Part shown: positions 45,452 through 54,916 of the stretch, piece by piece
Layout of the letters: every line of letters begins with the position of its first letter
Position numbering within the stretch: the stretch's first letter is position 1
Assembly (NCBI RefSeq): GCF_006442205.1
Contig: NZ_VFVR01000004.1
Coordinates: forward strand, 1-64,000
Reading direction: 5' to 3'
Length of the DNA: 64,000 nucleotides
DNA from: Mesorhizobium sp. B2-3-12
Lineage (GTDB): Bacteria > Pseudomonadota > Alphaproteobacteria > Rhizobiales > Rhizobiaceae
Notes under the pieces: model-generated
What the model saw: only the letters and a program-made list of their open reading frames with translations
Database searches by the model: none
Told to the model about the DNA's origin: nothing
Program-made: the position numbers and the translations under genes

Positions 45452-45505
45452 CCCCGTCTCCCCATCGCTGCCGGCGGCAGCCCCCTTTTTATTAGCCGTA
45501 GCTTA

Positions 45506-46543
45506 TCATGGTTGTCGCGGCACGTCATATGTCTCGAGCTTCACGCCTCGAAAAACCCCGACCGTCGCCCGCGCCGGCGGCTCAGGCTGCACATATTTGA
45601 CAACTTCCTTGACTGCTTGCTGCGGTGCGGCCGTCACCACGACCGGAGCGGGCTTGACCTTCCCCAGCTCGTCAAGACGGCTTCCGACCCTTTCAACAGC
45701 CTGCGTTAGCCCTGCAATCTTGTCGTCCGCACGCTTGCGTTCTTCGGCCGCCGCCGCTTCCTCGGCTGCTTTCTTGTCCAGTTCGGCCTGCCTTTTGGCA
45801 ACGTCGTCGGGCGTTTCGCCGGTCAGATCGGAAAGCGTTACCCGTTCGGTCGTCTCGCCCTTACTGGCCGCGGCCTGGCGCAGCGCCAGCGACAACTGCC
45901 CGGCGCCAGCCGCCAAGGTCAGCTTCTGCGCATCCTTGGTACTAGCCTCCAGGGTCACCGACTTCACGACTGTCGGGCTATCCTTGCTCACATCGGCCAC
46001 CTGGTCGATCGCGAGCACCTTCATGCTCTGCAGCAGTACGTCGACGAAACTCCGGTCCGCGCCGTCATCGCCGCGCACGCTGCGGGTCAGCAGCACGTCC
46101 ACACGATCGCCAGGGAAGACGAAACCCGCAACGCCGAGAACGTCGTTCACCCTGATGGAAACGGCCTTCATGCCTTCGCCGAGCACTGCCGAAAGCGTGG
46201 CGCGCTGGCCAGGTCCAGTAATCTTGCTGGCCAGGACAGGTTCGTTGGCACTAATGGTTTGAAGAGCCTGCCTCGTGCCTTCGCCTGCCAAGGCTTCCTT
46301 CGTTGTCTTGAAGGCGCCGGTTGGAACCGCGCCTGCCGGCCAAGCCACTTCGCGCAATTTATCCGCGGTGAGCGTGTCGCCGAACTTCAGCGGCATTGCC
46401 GCCACGACGACCGTACTACCTTGAACGAGGCCCGTTTGCGCCATGGCACTACGCTGGCCGGCCAGCCAGATATTGACCAGCACAACTGCCAGAACGCCGA
46501 ACACGCCGGCGAGGACGATCATGATAAGCGTATTGGCGCGCAT
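45506..46543 (-). CDS. cpaB: CpaB/RcpC pilus assembly protein
   Basis: 345 residues from the ATG at 46543 (another ATG lies two codons upstream). N-terminal membrane anchor (TLIMIVLAGVFGVLAVVLVNIWL), then an SAF domain (VVVAAMPLKFGDTLTADKLR) and an RcpC-type domain with FVFPGDRVDVLLTR. A Glu/Ala/Lys-rich stretch near residues 250-285 probably forms a coiled coil. CpaB helps assemble the secretin and periplasmic parts of the Tad apparatus. Preceded by a very stable hairpin after the pilin gene. Confidence 0.9.
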   Translation of the reverse strand: MRANTLIMIVLAGVFGVLAVVLVNIWLAGQRSAMAQTGLVQGSTVVVAAMPLKFGDTLTADKLREVAWPAGAVPTGAFKTTKEALAGEGTRQALQTISANEPVLASKITGPGQRATLSAVLGEGMKAVSIRVNDVLGVAGFVFPGDRVDVLLTRSVRGDDGADRSFVDVLLQSMKVLAIDQVADVSKDSPTVVKSVTLEASTKDAQKLTLAAGAGQLSLALRQAAASKGETTERVTLSDLTGETPDDVAKRQAELDKKAAEEAAAAEERKRADDKIAGLTQAVERVGSRLDELGKVKPAPVVVTAAPQQAVKEVVKYVQPEPPARATVGVFRGVKLETYDVPRQP

Positions 46544-46589
46544 GCCCAAAGCCCCAAGCCCCAGCGCGGGATTCGCCCGCTGCGATTGG

Positions 46590-46623
46590 ATTCAGGCCCG
46601 GCTCGAACGAGCCGGGCCTGAAT
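46590..46623 (-). terminator. Strong hairpin between flp pilin gene and cpaB
   Basis: Perfect 16-base-pair stem (arms of ATTCAGGCCCGGCTCG and its complement) with a 2-base AA loop, 13 bases past the pilin stop. No T-run follows on the leftward strand, so partial read-through into cpaB is expected. This would let the pilin be made in large excess over the assembly proteins. Confidence 0.7.
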
Positions 46624-46635
46624 GTACTCAGGCGA

Positions 46636-46851
46636 TCAGGTGCCGACGCCCGTAGATGCGACGCAGGTGCCAGTCCCCTTGTCGAGTGCGGTGCAGAGAT
46701 CCGAGAAACGAGCGTTTACCCAGGCACCAATGGCGATGACTGTCAGGATCGATGCAACGGCGATAATGCCGATAAGGATGGAATATTCGACCATGGCAGC
46801 GCCGTTTTCATCGTCGCGGAACTGCCGGGTCATCGTCATGAGCTTGTTCAT
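46636..46851 (-). CDS. flp: Flp-family type IVb pilin
   Basis: 71 residues. Prepilin leader of 17 residues ending in Gly, cleaved before AAMVEYSILIGIIAVASI; the Flp Glu-Tyr pair is at mature positions 5-6. One hydrophobic helix and a short Cys-containing C-terminus follow. It is the major subunit of the Tad/Flp pilus, cleaved by the CpaA peptidase encoded at 51338. First gene of the leftward arm, with a CtrA-type box about 120 bases upstream. Confidence 0.93.
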   Translation of the reverse strand: MNKLMTMTRQFRDDENGAAMVEYSILIGIIAVASILTVIAIGAWVNARFSDLCTALDKGTGTCVASTGVGT

Positions 46852-47394
46852 GTCAATTTCTCCCTTTGGAGGTTACAACCCGACGAGACAGAGCACGGGA
46901 TGAAATCCATACCCAAGCATCCCCCGTCATCTCGATCCTAGGTCCCGAGAAAACACGGAGTCAAACCGGATTAACGGTTCCTTAACTTTCCAATACATGA
47001 ACTTGCGAGCAGAACGCAGCCCCGAAAGCCAGCAAGAGCTTGATTCGTCTGATTTTTCAAGCGGCCTTAACCATTCGTTCACAATTATGTCCACAATCTA
47101 ATGAAGCTATCTCTACTTTAGCAATCTAGCATATCCCTTTATATCTAAGGGGTTACGGCCGGTCCTAGGGTGGATTCCCATGCCTGCTGTCGCCGGGCGC
47201 AGAGGACGCTTCAAAGTCTAGATCCCGCTTCTGCGTCCGAGGCTGATAAGCGGCGAATAAAAACGATATTCTTTTCCGCTGGCTCTTAACTATGTTGAAA
47301 GTATTGACCAGGGGCGGATCGTTCGGGCGCTTGTGCCCCGGGTGGTTAACGTTTAGTTTCCACTAATATAAGGGTTAGGGGAGCATACGGGATT
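46852..47394. promoter_or_regulatory. Divergent promoter region of the tad locus
   Basis: 543 non-coding bases, clearly more AT-rich than the flanks, separating flp (leftward) from cpaF (rightward). It holds a CtrA-type box (46971-46986), a near-match TTAA-N7-TTCA at 47067-47081 and a weaker TTAA-N7-TTTC at 47346-47360. No small gene with a ribosome site was found. Promoters for both arms must lie here. Confidence 0.7.
46971..46986 (+). promoter_or_regulatory. CtrA-type binding box
   Basis: TTAACGGTTCCTTAAC exactly fits the alphaproteobacterial CtrA consensus TTAA-N7-TTAAC. It lies 120 bases upstream of the flp start. In Caulobacter the pilin gene pilA is CtrA-dependent, so cell-cycle control of this pilus is plausible. 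Confidence 0.7.

Positions 47395-47399
<5 letters not shown>
47382..47399 (+). promoter_or_regulatory. Inverted repeat covering the cpaF start codon
   Basis: AGCATA-N6-TATGCT, where the right arm contains the cpaF ATG (47395). The stem could hide the start codon and lower cpaF translation. Six base pairs only, so weak. Confidence 0.3.
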
Positions 47400-48782
<1,383 letters not shown>

Positions 48783-48783
<1 letters not shown>

Positions 48784-49751
48784 TGCTGACTGGTCAAGCT
48801 CTGCTGTATTTCATCTATATGCTGGCGGCAGCCTCGGTCATTCTCACCGGCGAAGCCCTTTATCTTTCATTTGCCGGCCGCCGCTCCCGGTCTCTGGCAG
48901 TTAATCGTCGATTGAAGCGGCTCGCCGGCGAGGTTCCGGCCGAACAAACGTTGCAGGGGTTGCTGCGAGAACGCGGCCTCACGGACTCCGGCGACTTTCT
49001 TTTTGGACTGGTCTGGTTGAACAGGCTCTATACCCAATCCGGTATCACCGGAAATCCATTGACTTTCGCTGCGACATTTCTGCTTGCAGGGCTGGCGATG
49101 GCGTTGCTGCTGTTACTCTTCAATTCTTCCGCTTTGGCGTCACTTCTTATCTTTCTGATCTTGGGGCTTGTCCTGCCACTTGTCGTCCTCCGGCGCGCCC
49201 GCAACAAACGAATCCGGAAGTTTGCCAAGCAACTGCCGGATGCGCTCGACATGATCGTTCGTTCGCTGCGCGCCGGACATCCAGCTTCCGTGGCAGTTGG
49301 TCTCGTCGCCCGAGAAATGCCCGATCCGCTCGGCACCGAGTTCGGCATCGTCTCCGATGAAATCACCTTTGGCCTCAGCATCGAGCAGGCGGTGCGAAAG
49401 CTTTCGCAGCGTGTCGGATTCGAGGGTCTTCAGCTGCTGTCGGTATCGCTGTCGATCCAGGCCAAGACGGGCGGCAATTTGACCGAAATTCTGACCAATC
49501 TTTCCTCGGTCCTGCGTGAACGGCAGAAATTGCGAATGAAAATCAAGGCGCTTTCGGCCGAAGGTCGCGTCTCCGCGTGGATCATCTCCTTGTTTCCTGT
49601 TGTGATGTTCTTCACGCTTCAAATCCTGGCCCCGGCCTACTACGGCGGTGTCTGGGGCAACCCGCTCGTTTTCCCGATACTTCTGCTCTTTGGTTTGTGG
49701 GCGCTGCTTGGCGACTTCATCATGTACCGGATGGTTACTTTCGATTTCTGA
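48783..49751 (+). CDS. tadB: TadB, inner-membrane platform protein (GspF family)
   Basis: 322 residues. Membrane segments near the N-terminus, in the middle (LAGLAMALLLLLFNSS ... LIFLILGLVLPLVVL) and at the C-terminus flank a GspF-type cytoplasmic domain with FAKQLPDALDMIVRSLRAGH and SIQAKTGGNLTEILTNLS. It forms the platform with TadC that couples the CpaF motor to pilin assembly. Starts on the last base of the cpaF stop (TGATG). Confidence 0.92.
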
Positions 49752-49769
49752 CTGGGAGCGACGAACAAA

Positions 49770-50720
49770 TTGTTTTCGAACATTCAGGACCTGGGCTTCT
49801 TGGTGTCCATTGCCGTCTTTGTGGCGGCGATGTCCCTTTTCCTGTTCGGCGCGCTTGTCTTTTTACCGGCCCTTCAAACACGAAAGCTCGTCGCGCAGAG
49901 CCTCAAAAGCGAAGGAATGACCGATCGCCGCTCGATGCTCGGACAAGACCAGCTTGCCAAGCTTGCCGCGCAACGGCCGGTCGAGGCGTACTTCAAGTCG
50001 GTCGAGAAGGAGCGGGAAGAGCCGAACGCCTTGGAAGCGAAACTGTTTCGCGCCGGCTTTTATAAATCGAGCGCACCGCTGATTTATACGTTGTCCCGCC
50101 TTGTCGCGGTCTGCGTCGGTTTTCTGGCGATGTATGCACTCCTGTCGCGGGTTCTGCCGCCGCAACTGCCCGGTTTCATCACTCTTGCCGGTTCTGCCCT
50201 GTTCGGCCTTGCCACCATGGTGATTCCCTCAATTCTGCTCGACCGTTTCGAGAACAGCCAGAAACAGATCTATCGTCGAGCCTTCCCCGACTTCATGGAC
50301 ATGATGATCACCTGCGCCGATGCCGGCATGAGCCTGGAGGGGGCAGTCGAACGCGTCAGCCAGGAAATGGCCGCCACCCACAAATGGCTGGGCATCCAAC
50401 TGTCGATCATGAATTTGCAGCTGCGTGCTGGCAAGCCGTTGCGGGAAGCGCTGCGCGAACTTTCAGATCGCATCGGGCTTGACGAGGCGCGGGCACTGGC
50501 GGTCTTGTTCCGTCAATCGGAAGAACTCGGCACCAGCCTCACCGATGCCTTGCGTGTTTATAGCGCCGAGATGCGTGGGCAAAGGATTCTGAGTGCCGAG
50601 GAACGGGCCAACTCTCTTCCCGTCAAAATGATGATCCCGCTGGGCCTGTGCATCTTCCCGGTCGTCATGATGGTGATCATGTTGCCGGTGATCATCCGGA
50701 TGAAGGGCATTTTCTTCTAA
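49770..50720 (+). CDS. tadC: TadC, inner-membrane platform protein (GspF family)
   Basis: 316 residues from a TTG at 49770, needed to include the first membrane segment (LGFLVSIAVFVAAMSLFLFG); ATG alternatives begin inside it. The GspF domain has FPDFMDMMITCADAGMSLEG and FRQSEELGTSLTDALRVYS, followed by a C-terminal helix. Partner of TadB. Gap of 18 bases from tadB. Confidence 0.9.
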   Translation: MFSNIQDLGFLVSIAVFVAAMSLFLFGALVFLPALQTRKLVAQSLKSEGMTDRRSMLGQDQLAKLAAQRPVEAYFKSVEKEREEPNALEAKLFRAGFYKSSAPLIYTLSRLVAVCVGFLAMYALLSRVLPPQLPGFITLAGSALFGLATMVIPSILLDRFENSQKQIYRRAFPDFMDMMITCADAGMSLEGAVERVSQEMAATHKWLGIQLSIMNLQLRAGKPLREALRELSDRIGLDEARALAVLFRQSEELGTSLTDALRVYSAEMRGQRILSAEERANSLPVKMMIPLGLCIFPVVMMVIMLPVIIRMKGIFF

Positions 50721-50774
50721 ATGGGTATATGCTTTGATTCTAAAATAGAGTCGCAGGACTCTTGGGGGATAAAA

Positions 50775-51335
50775 ATGACAGGGCCAATGCGCCTCGCAAC
50801 CGTCGTCGCGGCCAGTCTGCTGATGGCGGCGCTTGCCGGCTGTCAGACAAACGGCGTGGACGCCACTGGCGGTGTCGTGCGCACCAACGAGCCCTCGAAA
50901 GGCGACGTGACGTCCTTCGGCGATGCATTCGACGGGTTGAAGACTGTCGGCGACGTCGAATACTACGCTTCGGACCAAGCCGTCGCGGAGGCCAAGAACC
51001 AGTTCCGCGCCGAAAACTACGGCAATTCCGGCGCCTTGTTCTTCAAGGCGACGCAGCTTGCGCCCAACGACGGCGGCGCATGGATGGGCTTGGCGGCTTC
51101 CTGCGACCGCATCCACCGCTTCGACCTCGCCGACCGTGCCTATGGCCGCGCATTCAAGCTGATGGGGCCGTCGCCCGAATACTACAACAATGTCGGCTAT
51201 TCCGATCTGCTGCGCGGCAAGCTGCAGGACGCGCGCGGCAATTTCCTCAAGGCCTATGAGCTGGCGCCCAACGATCCGACCGTGGCCAACAATCTGAAAC
51301 TGCTCTCGTCAAGCGTGCAGAACATCGAGCGCTGA
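50775..51335 (+). CDS. tadD: TadD, TPR lipoprotein of the Tad system
   Basis: 186 residues from the ATG at 50775 with GGGGGA upstream. Lipoprotein signal with lipobox LAGC (Cys near residue 22). The mature part has tetratricopeptide repeats: AKNQFRAENYGNSGALFFKA, then AWMGLAASCDRIHRFDLADR, then YYNNVGYSDLLRGKLQDARG. TadD is the outer-membrane pilotin-like lipoprotein that helps the secretin in Tad systems. Confidence 0.87.
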   Translation: MTGPMRLATVVAASLLMAALAGCQTNGVDATGGVVRTNEPSKGDVTSFGDAFDGLKTVGDVEYYASDQAVAEAKNQFRAENYGNSGALFFKATQLAPNDGGAWMGLAASCDRIHRFDLADRAYGRAFKLMGPSPEYYNNVGYSDLLRGKLQDARGNFLKAYELAPNDPTVANNLKLLSSSVQNIER

Positions 51336-51337
51336 AC

Positions 51338-51877
51338 GTGCTGCTGACCGAAGCGATAGTGCTGAAGCTACTGGCCGCGGCCCTGCTCGCGCGGATCGCC
51401 TGGCTCGACTTCACCACCCAGAAAATATCCAACCGCGACGTGCTGCTGCTGCTCTGCCTCGGGCTCGGATCGCTCCTGCTTCTGTCGCTCCAATCCGCAT
51501 CGTGGTGGGATATGGGCTTGAGCGCGGTGGCCGGCCTGTTGCTGTTTCTGGCGCTCTTCCCATTCTGGTTGCTGCGCAAGATCGGTGCCGGCGATGTCAA
51601 GTTGCTGGCGGTCGTGCCGCTTCTGATCGGCGGTAGCGGGTTGACGGTATTTTCGCTGCTGCTGCTGGTTTTTGCCCTCGCCACGGCCCTGGTCGTGAAG
51701 AACCCGCTGCTGCTGCCTCAAAGTGCCTTCCGCGTCTACGTCCAGCATCTCGACCAGAGAGGCGTGGTGCCTTTCGGCGTGCCGATCTCGGCGGCCGCGA
51801 TCTGCACGATAGCGCTGCAGATCTACTGGAGTTTTGTCTTGGCCAACAGCTCCGGAATCCTTGGCCAGCTCAATTAG
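51338..51877 (+). CDS. cpaA: CpaA/TadV prepilin peptidase
   Basis: 179 residues from a GTG at 51338, two bases after tadD. Small A24 aspartic peptidase with about five membrane helices. The first catalytic Asp is in RIAWLDFTTQKISN and the second in KIGAGDVKLLAVV (GxGD motif). It lacks the methylase domain, as usual for CpaA. It cleaves the Flp and TadE-like prepilins. Last gene of the rightward tad arm. Confidence 0.9.
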   Translation: MLLTEAIVLKLLAAALLARIAWLDFTTQKISNRDVLLLLCLGLGSLLLLSLQSASWWDMGLSAVAGLLLFLALFPFWLLRKIGAGDVKLLAVVPLLIGGSGLTVFSLLLLVFALATALVVKNPLLLPQSAFRVYVQHLDQRGVVPFGVPISAAAICTIALQIYWSFVLANSSGILGQLN

Positions 51878-52192
51878 CTCCTCGTTGCTGCGATGCCGCT
51901 CGGCGTTACGGTCCGACGATCTTGTAAGCACACGTCCAAATCGTAAAAACGATAGCGATTTTGCGCCACGACAGGGTGGTTGCGGATAAGCCACAACGGC
52001 CCGTCTCCACCGGATTCCGAAAGCGAGCGGAAACATGGCTCGGGCCCGCACGAAATATTACGTGACGGAACGTCTGGGCCGCCAGTTTATTTGGCCATGG
52101 AGCCGGGTCGCCTCGGGCAAATCCCCGAGTAGATGGGATGCGGCGCCTGCTGCCACCCTTCCGGCCGATCGCCAACAGAGAGAGACAGATTT
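51878..52192. other. Intergenic region after the tad locus
   Basis: 315 bases with no convincing gene. A short hairpin ATCGT-AAAA-ACGAT (51940-51953) followed by AGCGATTTT may be a weak terminator for the rightward tad arm. A small open frame from 52035 overlaps the next gene and was not accepted. Confidence 0.35.
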
Positions 52193-52357
52193 ATGCCCGA
52201 TCCGAGAGACCCCGATCCCAATCGCGACGTGCCCATGCCGGCTCCCAATTGGAAGCCCAAGCCGATCGGCGAACCAGAGCCGGAAGAATTGCCCGATGAG
52301 GCGCCGTTACCCAATCCTGACGAAAACGAAGAGCCCCCGATGCATGCGGTCGGCTGA
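52193..52357 (+). CDS. Small proline-rich acidic protein
   Basis: 54 residues, no hydrophobic segment, rich in Pro, Glu and Asp (DPNRDVPMPAPNWKPKP, then EPEPEELPDEAPLPNPDE). A GAGAGA purine run lies before the ATG at 52193. Intrinsically disordered by composition. I do not recognise a family. It stands next to the stress gene block and may belong to it. A real gene is likely but not certain. Confidence 0.5.
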   Translation: MPDPRDPDPNRDVPMPAPNWKPKPIGEPEPEELPDEAPLPNPDENEEPPMHAVG

Positions 52358-52378
52358 CCGGCACTGAACATTGATAGA

Positions 52379-52654
52379 TCAGTCCTCGTCGAAGCGGCCG
52401 CCTTCCCTTGATGGATCGCGTGAAAGGACCGCCTCCTCGACATCGTCGGGCAATGCCTCGTCGCTTTCCTGGTAGGCGTTGTCGTCATCTTCCTCGGGCA
52501 ATTCGCCGTCAGCCTCGTCTTCCACCTCGACGTCGTCGGGAAGGATTTTCGCACCTGCCAGTGCGTCCCAGTCCTGCTGCTCGATCACGGGACCTTCCGT
52601 TGCAGCCGGGTCGTCACTCTGAACCGCGGGTTGTTCTGTTTTGCGGGGGGCCAT
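52379..52654 (-). CDS. Small acidic hydrophilic protein
   Basis: 91 residues from the ATG at 52654 with a GGAGAACG ribosome site. Strongly acidic and disordered (DDVEVEDEADGELPEEDDD), with a KILPDD core and C-terminal REGGRFDED. No membrane segment or known domain. It follows the DUF892 gene on the same strand across an 82-base gap with a hairpin, so it may have its own promoter. Function unknown. Confidence 0.55.
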   Translation of the reverse strand: MAPRKTEQPAVQSDDPAATEGPVIEQQDWDALAGAKILPDDVEVEDEADGELPEEDDDNAYQESDEALPDDVEEAVLSRDPSREGGRFDED

Positions 52655-52682
52655 CGTCGTTCTCCGAATCGTCGTTCCCCGA
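52653..52682. repeat. 15-bp tandem repeat at a gene start
   Basis: Two copies of ATCGTCGTTCTCCGA with one mismatch (CCCC in the second), spanning the start codon and ribosome site of the small acidic protein gene. It duplicates the purine-rich ribosome site on the leftward strand. Confidence 0.7.
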
Positions 52683-52683
52683 G

Positions 52684-52703
52684 TCCGGGGAGTTTGCCCC
52701 GGA
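52684..52703 (-). terminator. Terminator-like hairpin after the DUF892 gene
   Basis: Perfect 7-base-pair stem TCCGGGG / CCCCGGA with a 6-base loop, 34 bases past the DUF892 stop. No long T-run follows; moderate support. Confidence 0.4.
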
Positions 52704-52736
52704 TCGCCTGAGGCGGCCGGGGCAACAGCTCGCCAG

Positions 52737-53255
52737 CTAGGCGGCCTGTTCCAGGGCACGCTCGTTGACGCCGCCCTCGCCAAGGCTGGAAAGCGCCTCG
52801 TCGGTCGCCGTCTCCTCCTCCAGGGTTTGATTGAGGAGTTTGACCACGTCGCTCTTGCCGAGCTGTTCGGCCCAGGCGATCAGCGTCCCGTAACGCGCGA
52901 TCTCGTAATGCTCGACGGCCTGCGCTGCGCCAACCAGTCCGGCGTCCAGCGCCGGGGCGCCCTTGTATTCCTCGAGGATTTCCGAACCTTCCTCGAGAAT
53001 GCCGTCGATGGCGGGACAGGTCTTGCCCCGGGCCGGCTTGTCGAGAAGCTCGAAGACCTGTTCGAGCCGATCGACCTGGCCCTCGGTCTCCGCCAGATGT
53101 TTCTGGAACGCCGCGACAAGATCCTCGGATTCGGCGCCCTTCGCCATTTTCGGCAGCGCCTTCAGGATTTTCTTCTCGGCGTAATAGATGTCCTTCAGCC
53201 CGTCGAGGAACAGGGCTTCAAGATCTTTCGTTGCCGCTTTCTTCGCAGTCGCCAT
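52737..53255 (-). CDS. DUF892 (YciE-like) ferritin-like protein
   Basis: 172 residues from the ATG at 53255 with GGAGAAG upstream. Four-helix ferritin-like fold of the DUF892 family: FLDGLKDIYYAEKKILKALP, then FQKHLAETEGQVDRLEQVF, GAAQAVEHYEIARYGTL and QTLEEETATDEALSSL. The repeated Glu/His pattern suggests a di-metal site. The lysine/alanine-rich N-terminus (MATAKKAATK) is typical. These proteins are general-stress genes. An EcfG-type promoter lies 54 bases upstream of the start. Confidence 0.9.
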   Translation of the reverse strand: MATAKKAATKDLEALFLDGLKDIYYAEKKILKALPKMAKGAESEDLVAAFQKHLAETEGQVDRLEQVFELLDKPARGKTCPAIDGILEEGSEILEEYKGAPALDAGLVGAAQAVEHYEIARYGTLIAWAEQLGKSDVVKLLNQTLEEETATDEALSSLGEGGVNERALEQAA

Positions 53256-53308
53256 GATTGTCTTCTCCAATTGTCGTGAAGCTCACCAGCGCGGTGTAGC
53301 TGGGGCAC

Positions 53309-53333
53309 AACTTGCTATCGTGGCGGTTGTTCC
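53309..53333 (-). promoter_or_regulatory. EcfG-type promoter of the DUF892 gene
   Basis: On the leftward strand GGAAC (53333-53329), 17 bases, then GTT (53311-53309). This matches the general stress sigma factor (EcfG) consensus GGAAC-N16-CGTT apart from A for C in the -10. The -10 is 54 bases from the start codon. Confidence 0.7.
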
Positions 53334-53392
53334 AACCGCCTCGCAAACAGGCTGCCGCCAGCTCGCCGAGCGCGCCCGCGGGGCGAACTTCC

Positions 53393-54406
53393 TCACCGGA
53401 TCTGCCGCATGGTGCACTGGCGCGGCGCCTTGTCCGGCCGCCAGCGCAGCAGCTTGGTGCCATGGCGGAACCTGTTGCCGGTGACGTGATCGAAGCGGAC
53501 CTCGACCACAAGCTCCGGCCGCAGGGGCTCCCATTCGCCGCTGCGTTCGGTGCTCCAGCGGCTCGGTCCCCCCGGTGCCTTGCCGGTGAAACCGGGTCCG
53601 CCTCGTAACTTCTCCAGCGTTCGGGTGACGCCGGCCCGGTCATCCCTGCCGATGGTCGAGGTAAAGCCGACATGGTCGAGTTTGCCGCCCTCATCGTAGA
53701 GGCCGAGCAGCAGCGAGCCGACCTCCTTACTGCCGGTCAGATAGCGAAATCCGCCGACCACGCAGTCGGCCGTTCGCAGCCGTTTGACCTTGACCATCGC
53801 GCGTTCCCCCGGCCGGTAGGGGTCGGCCAGCAATTTGGCGACCACGCCGTCGGTGGGACCGTGGCCGGCGCCCTCCAGCCAGCGCCTGGCCGCAGCTGGA
53901 TCGGTCGCGCTGGGCGAGAGCCGCAAGCCAGGCTCGGCGCAATCCCGAACGAACCCCTCGACCGCCCGGCGGCGGCGCGACAACGGCTCGCCAAGCAGGC
54001 TCGTGCCGCCCGGCGCGGCCAGCATGTCGAACAGGATCAGCCGGGCCGGCGTTTGCGCGCTCAGCTTGCGTATGCGGCTTTCGGCCGGGTGAAGCCGCAT
54101 CTGCAGCGCGTCGAAGGAAAGCTGGCCTTCGAGTTCGATGACGATTTCGCCGTCCACAACGAAGTTGCGGGCCTCGACCTGCCGCAGCATGGCGACGAGT
54201 TCGGGGAAGTAACGGCCGAGGGGTTTGCCGGATTTGGCGCGCAAATCAACGTCCCTGTCGCCTTTGAAGGCGAGGCAGCGAAAGCCGTCCCATTTGGGTT
54301 CGTATTGCCAAAGGCCTTCCCCTTCCGGCAACGCATCGGCGGCCTTTGCCTCCATGGGAGGCGTGTCCAGGGGAAGGGCAAAGCTGTCCGTCATTGGCTG
54401 TACCAT
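53393..54406 (-). CDS. ATP-dependent DNA ligase (LigD/LigC-like, stand-alone)
   Basis: 337 residues from an ATG at 54406; ATG 54394 and GTG 54430 are alternatives. The adenylation motif with catalytic Lys is YEPKWDGFRCL near residue 40. VVDGEIVI, FDMLAA and EGVVAK-like DGVVAKLLADPY follow, and the OB-domain motif VKVKRLRTADCVVGGF is present. C-terminal RPELVVEVRFDHVTG completes the ligase. No polymerase or nuclease domain is fused and no Ku gene is in the window. It may repair breaks in stationary phase. Last gene of an operon with a PPC protein and a small basic protein. Confidence 0.88.
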   Translation of the reverse strand: MVQPMTDSFALPLDTPPMEAKAADALPEGEGLWQYEPKWDGFRCLAFKGDRDVDLRAKSGKPLGRYFPELVAMLRQVEARNFVVDGEIVIELEGQLSFDALQMRLHPAESRIRKLSAQTPARLILFDMLAAPGGTSLLGEPLSRRRRAVEGFVRDCAEPGLRLSPSATDPAAARRWLEGAGHGPTDGVVAKLLADPYRPGERAMVKVKRLRTADCVVGGFRYLTGSKEVGSLLLGLYDEGGKLDHVGFTSTIGRDDRAGVTRTLEKLRGGPGFTGKAPGGPSRWSTERSGEWEPLRPELVVEVRFDHVTGNRFRHGTKLLRWRPDKAPRQCTMRQIR

Positions 54407-54447
54407 GGCCTCCGGGCGTTGCGCCCGCACGATGCGCGGCGGCGGCT

Positions 54448-54891
54448 TCAGGCGCCGAGATCGATCAAAGCCACCCCGAATTCGGCTCGTTTGCGGCGGC
54501 GCAGGTGAGCCGGCGCTTCCACCACCGTGATTTCCAATGTCGGCAGAACGGTGCCCTCGAGGAGATGACCGCCTCTCGTCGTGCCATCGCTCAAGCCAAG
54601 CACGGTGTGGACATGAAGACTTGGCTTGCCGTCATCGCCCGTGGCAACGTCGCCGATCGCGCTCAGGACCTCGCATTGTTGCTCGACCGGGATTTTTCGA
54701 TAGTTCTTTGCCTCCAGGTCGAACCAGCCCACAGCGGCGCTTTGGAACGCGCCGATCGCGGTCAGGGAAGCGCTGCCGATCTTCTGGTCCACCGCGAAGC
54801 TGGTCAGCGCCGAAAATGCCTCTTCGCCCGGGTCGAGCACCACCACGAATGTCCGTTGGCCGTTCGCCTCGTTGACGAGTCGCGATTTCAT
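54448..54891 (-). CDS. PPC/DUF296 domain protein
   Basis: 147 residues, almost entirely one PPC (DUF296) domain: TFVVVLDPGEEAFSALTSFA, GSASLTAIGAFQSAAVGWFD and the metal-binding-like SLHVHTVLGLSDGTTRGGHL with HxH...H. In plants the domain occurs in AT-hook proteins; bacterial stand-alone versions are often called DNA-binding but lack an AT hook, as here. The ATG at 54891 is chosen because the domain begins there. 25 bases downstream of the small basic protein gene. Confidence 0.85.
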   Translation of the reverse strand: MKSRLVNEANGQRTFVVVLDPGEEAFSALTSFAVDQKIGSASLTAIGAFQSAAVGWFDLEAKNYRKIPVEQQCEVLSAIGDVATGDDGKPSLHVHTVLGLSDGTTRGGHLLEGTVLPTLEITVVEAPAHLRRRKRAEFGVALIDLGA

Positions 54892-54916
54892 GGCGGCGTC
54901 CGATCCTGGAGGTCGT

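Noticed and set aside
52035..52367. 110-codon frame overlapping the small proline-rich protein
   Set aside because: Its second half is a shifted frame of the better supported 52193 gene and its start lacks a ribosome site.
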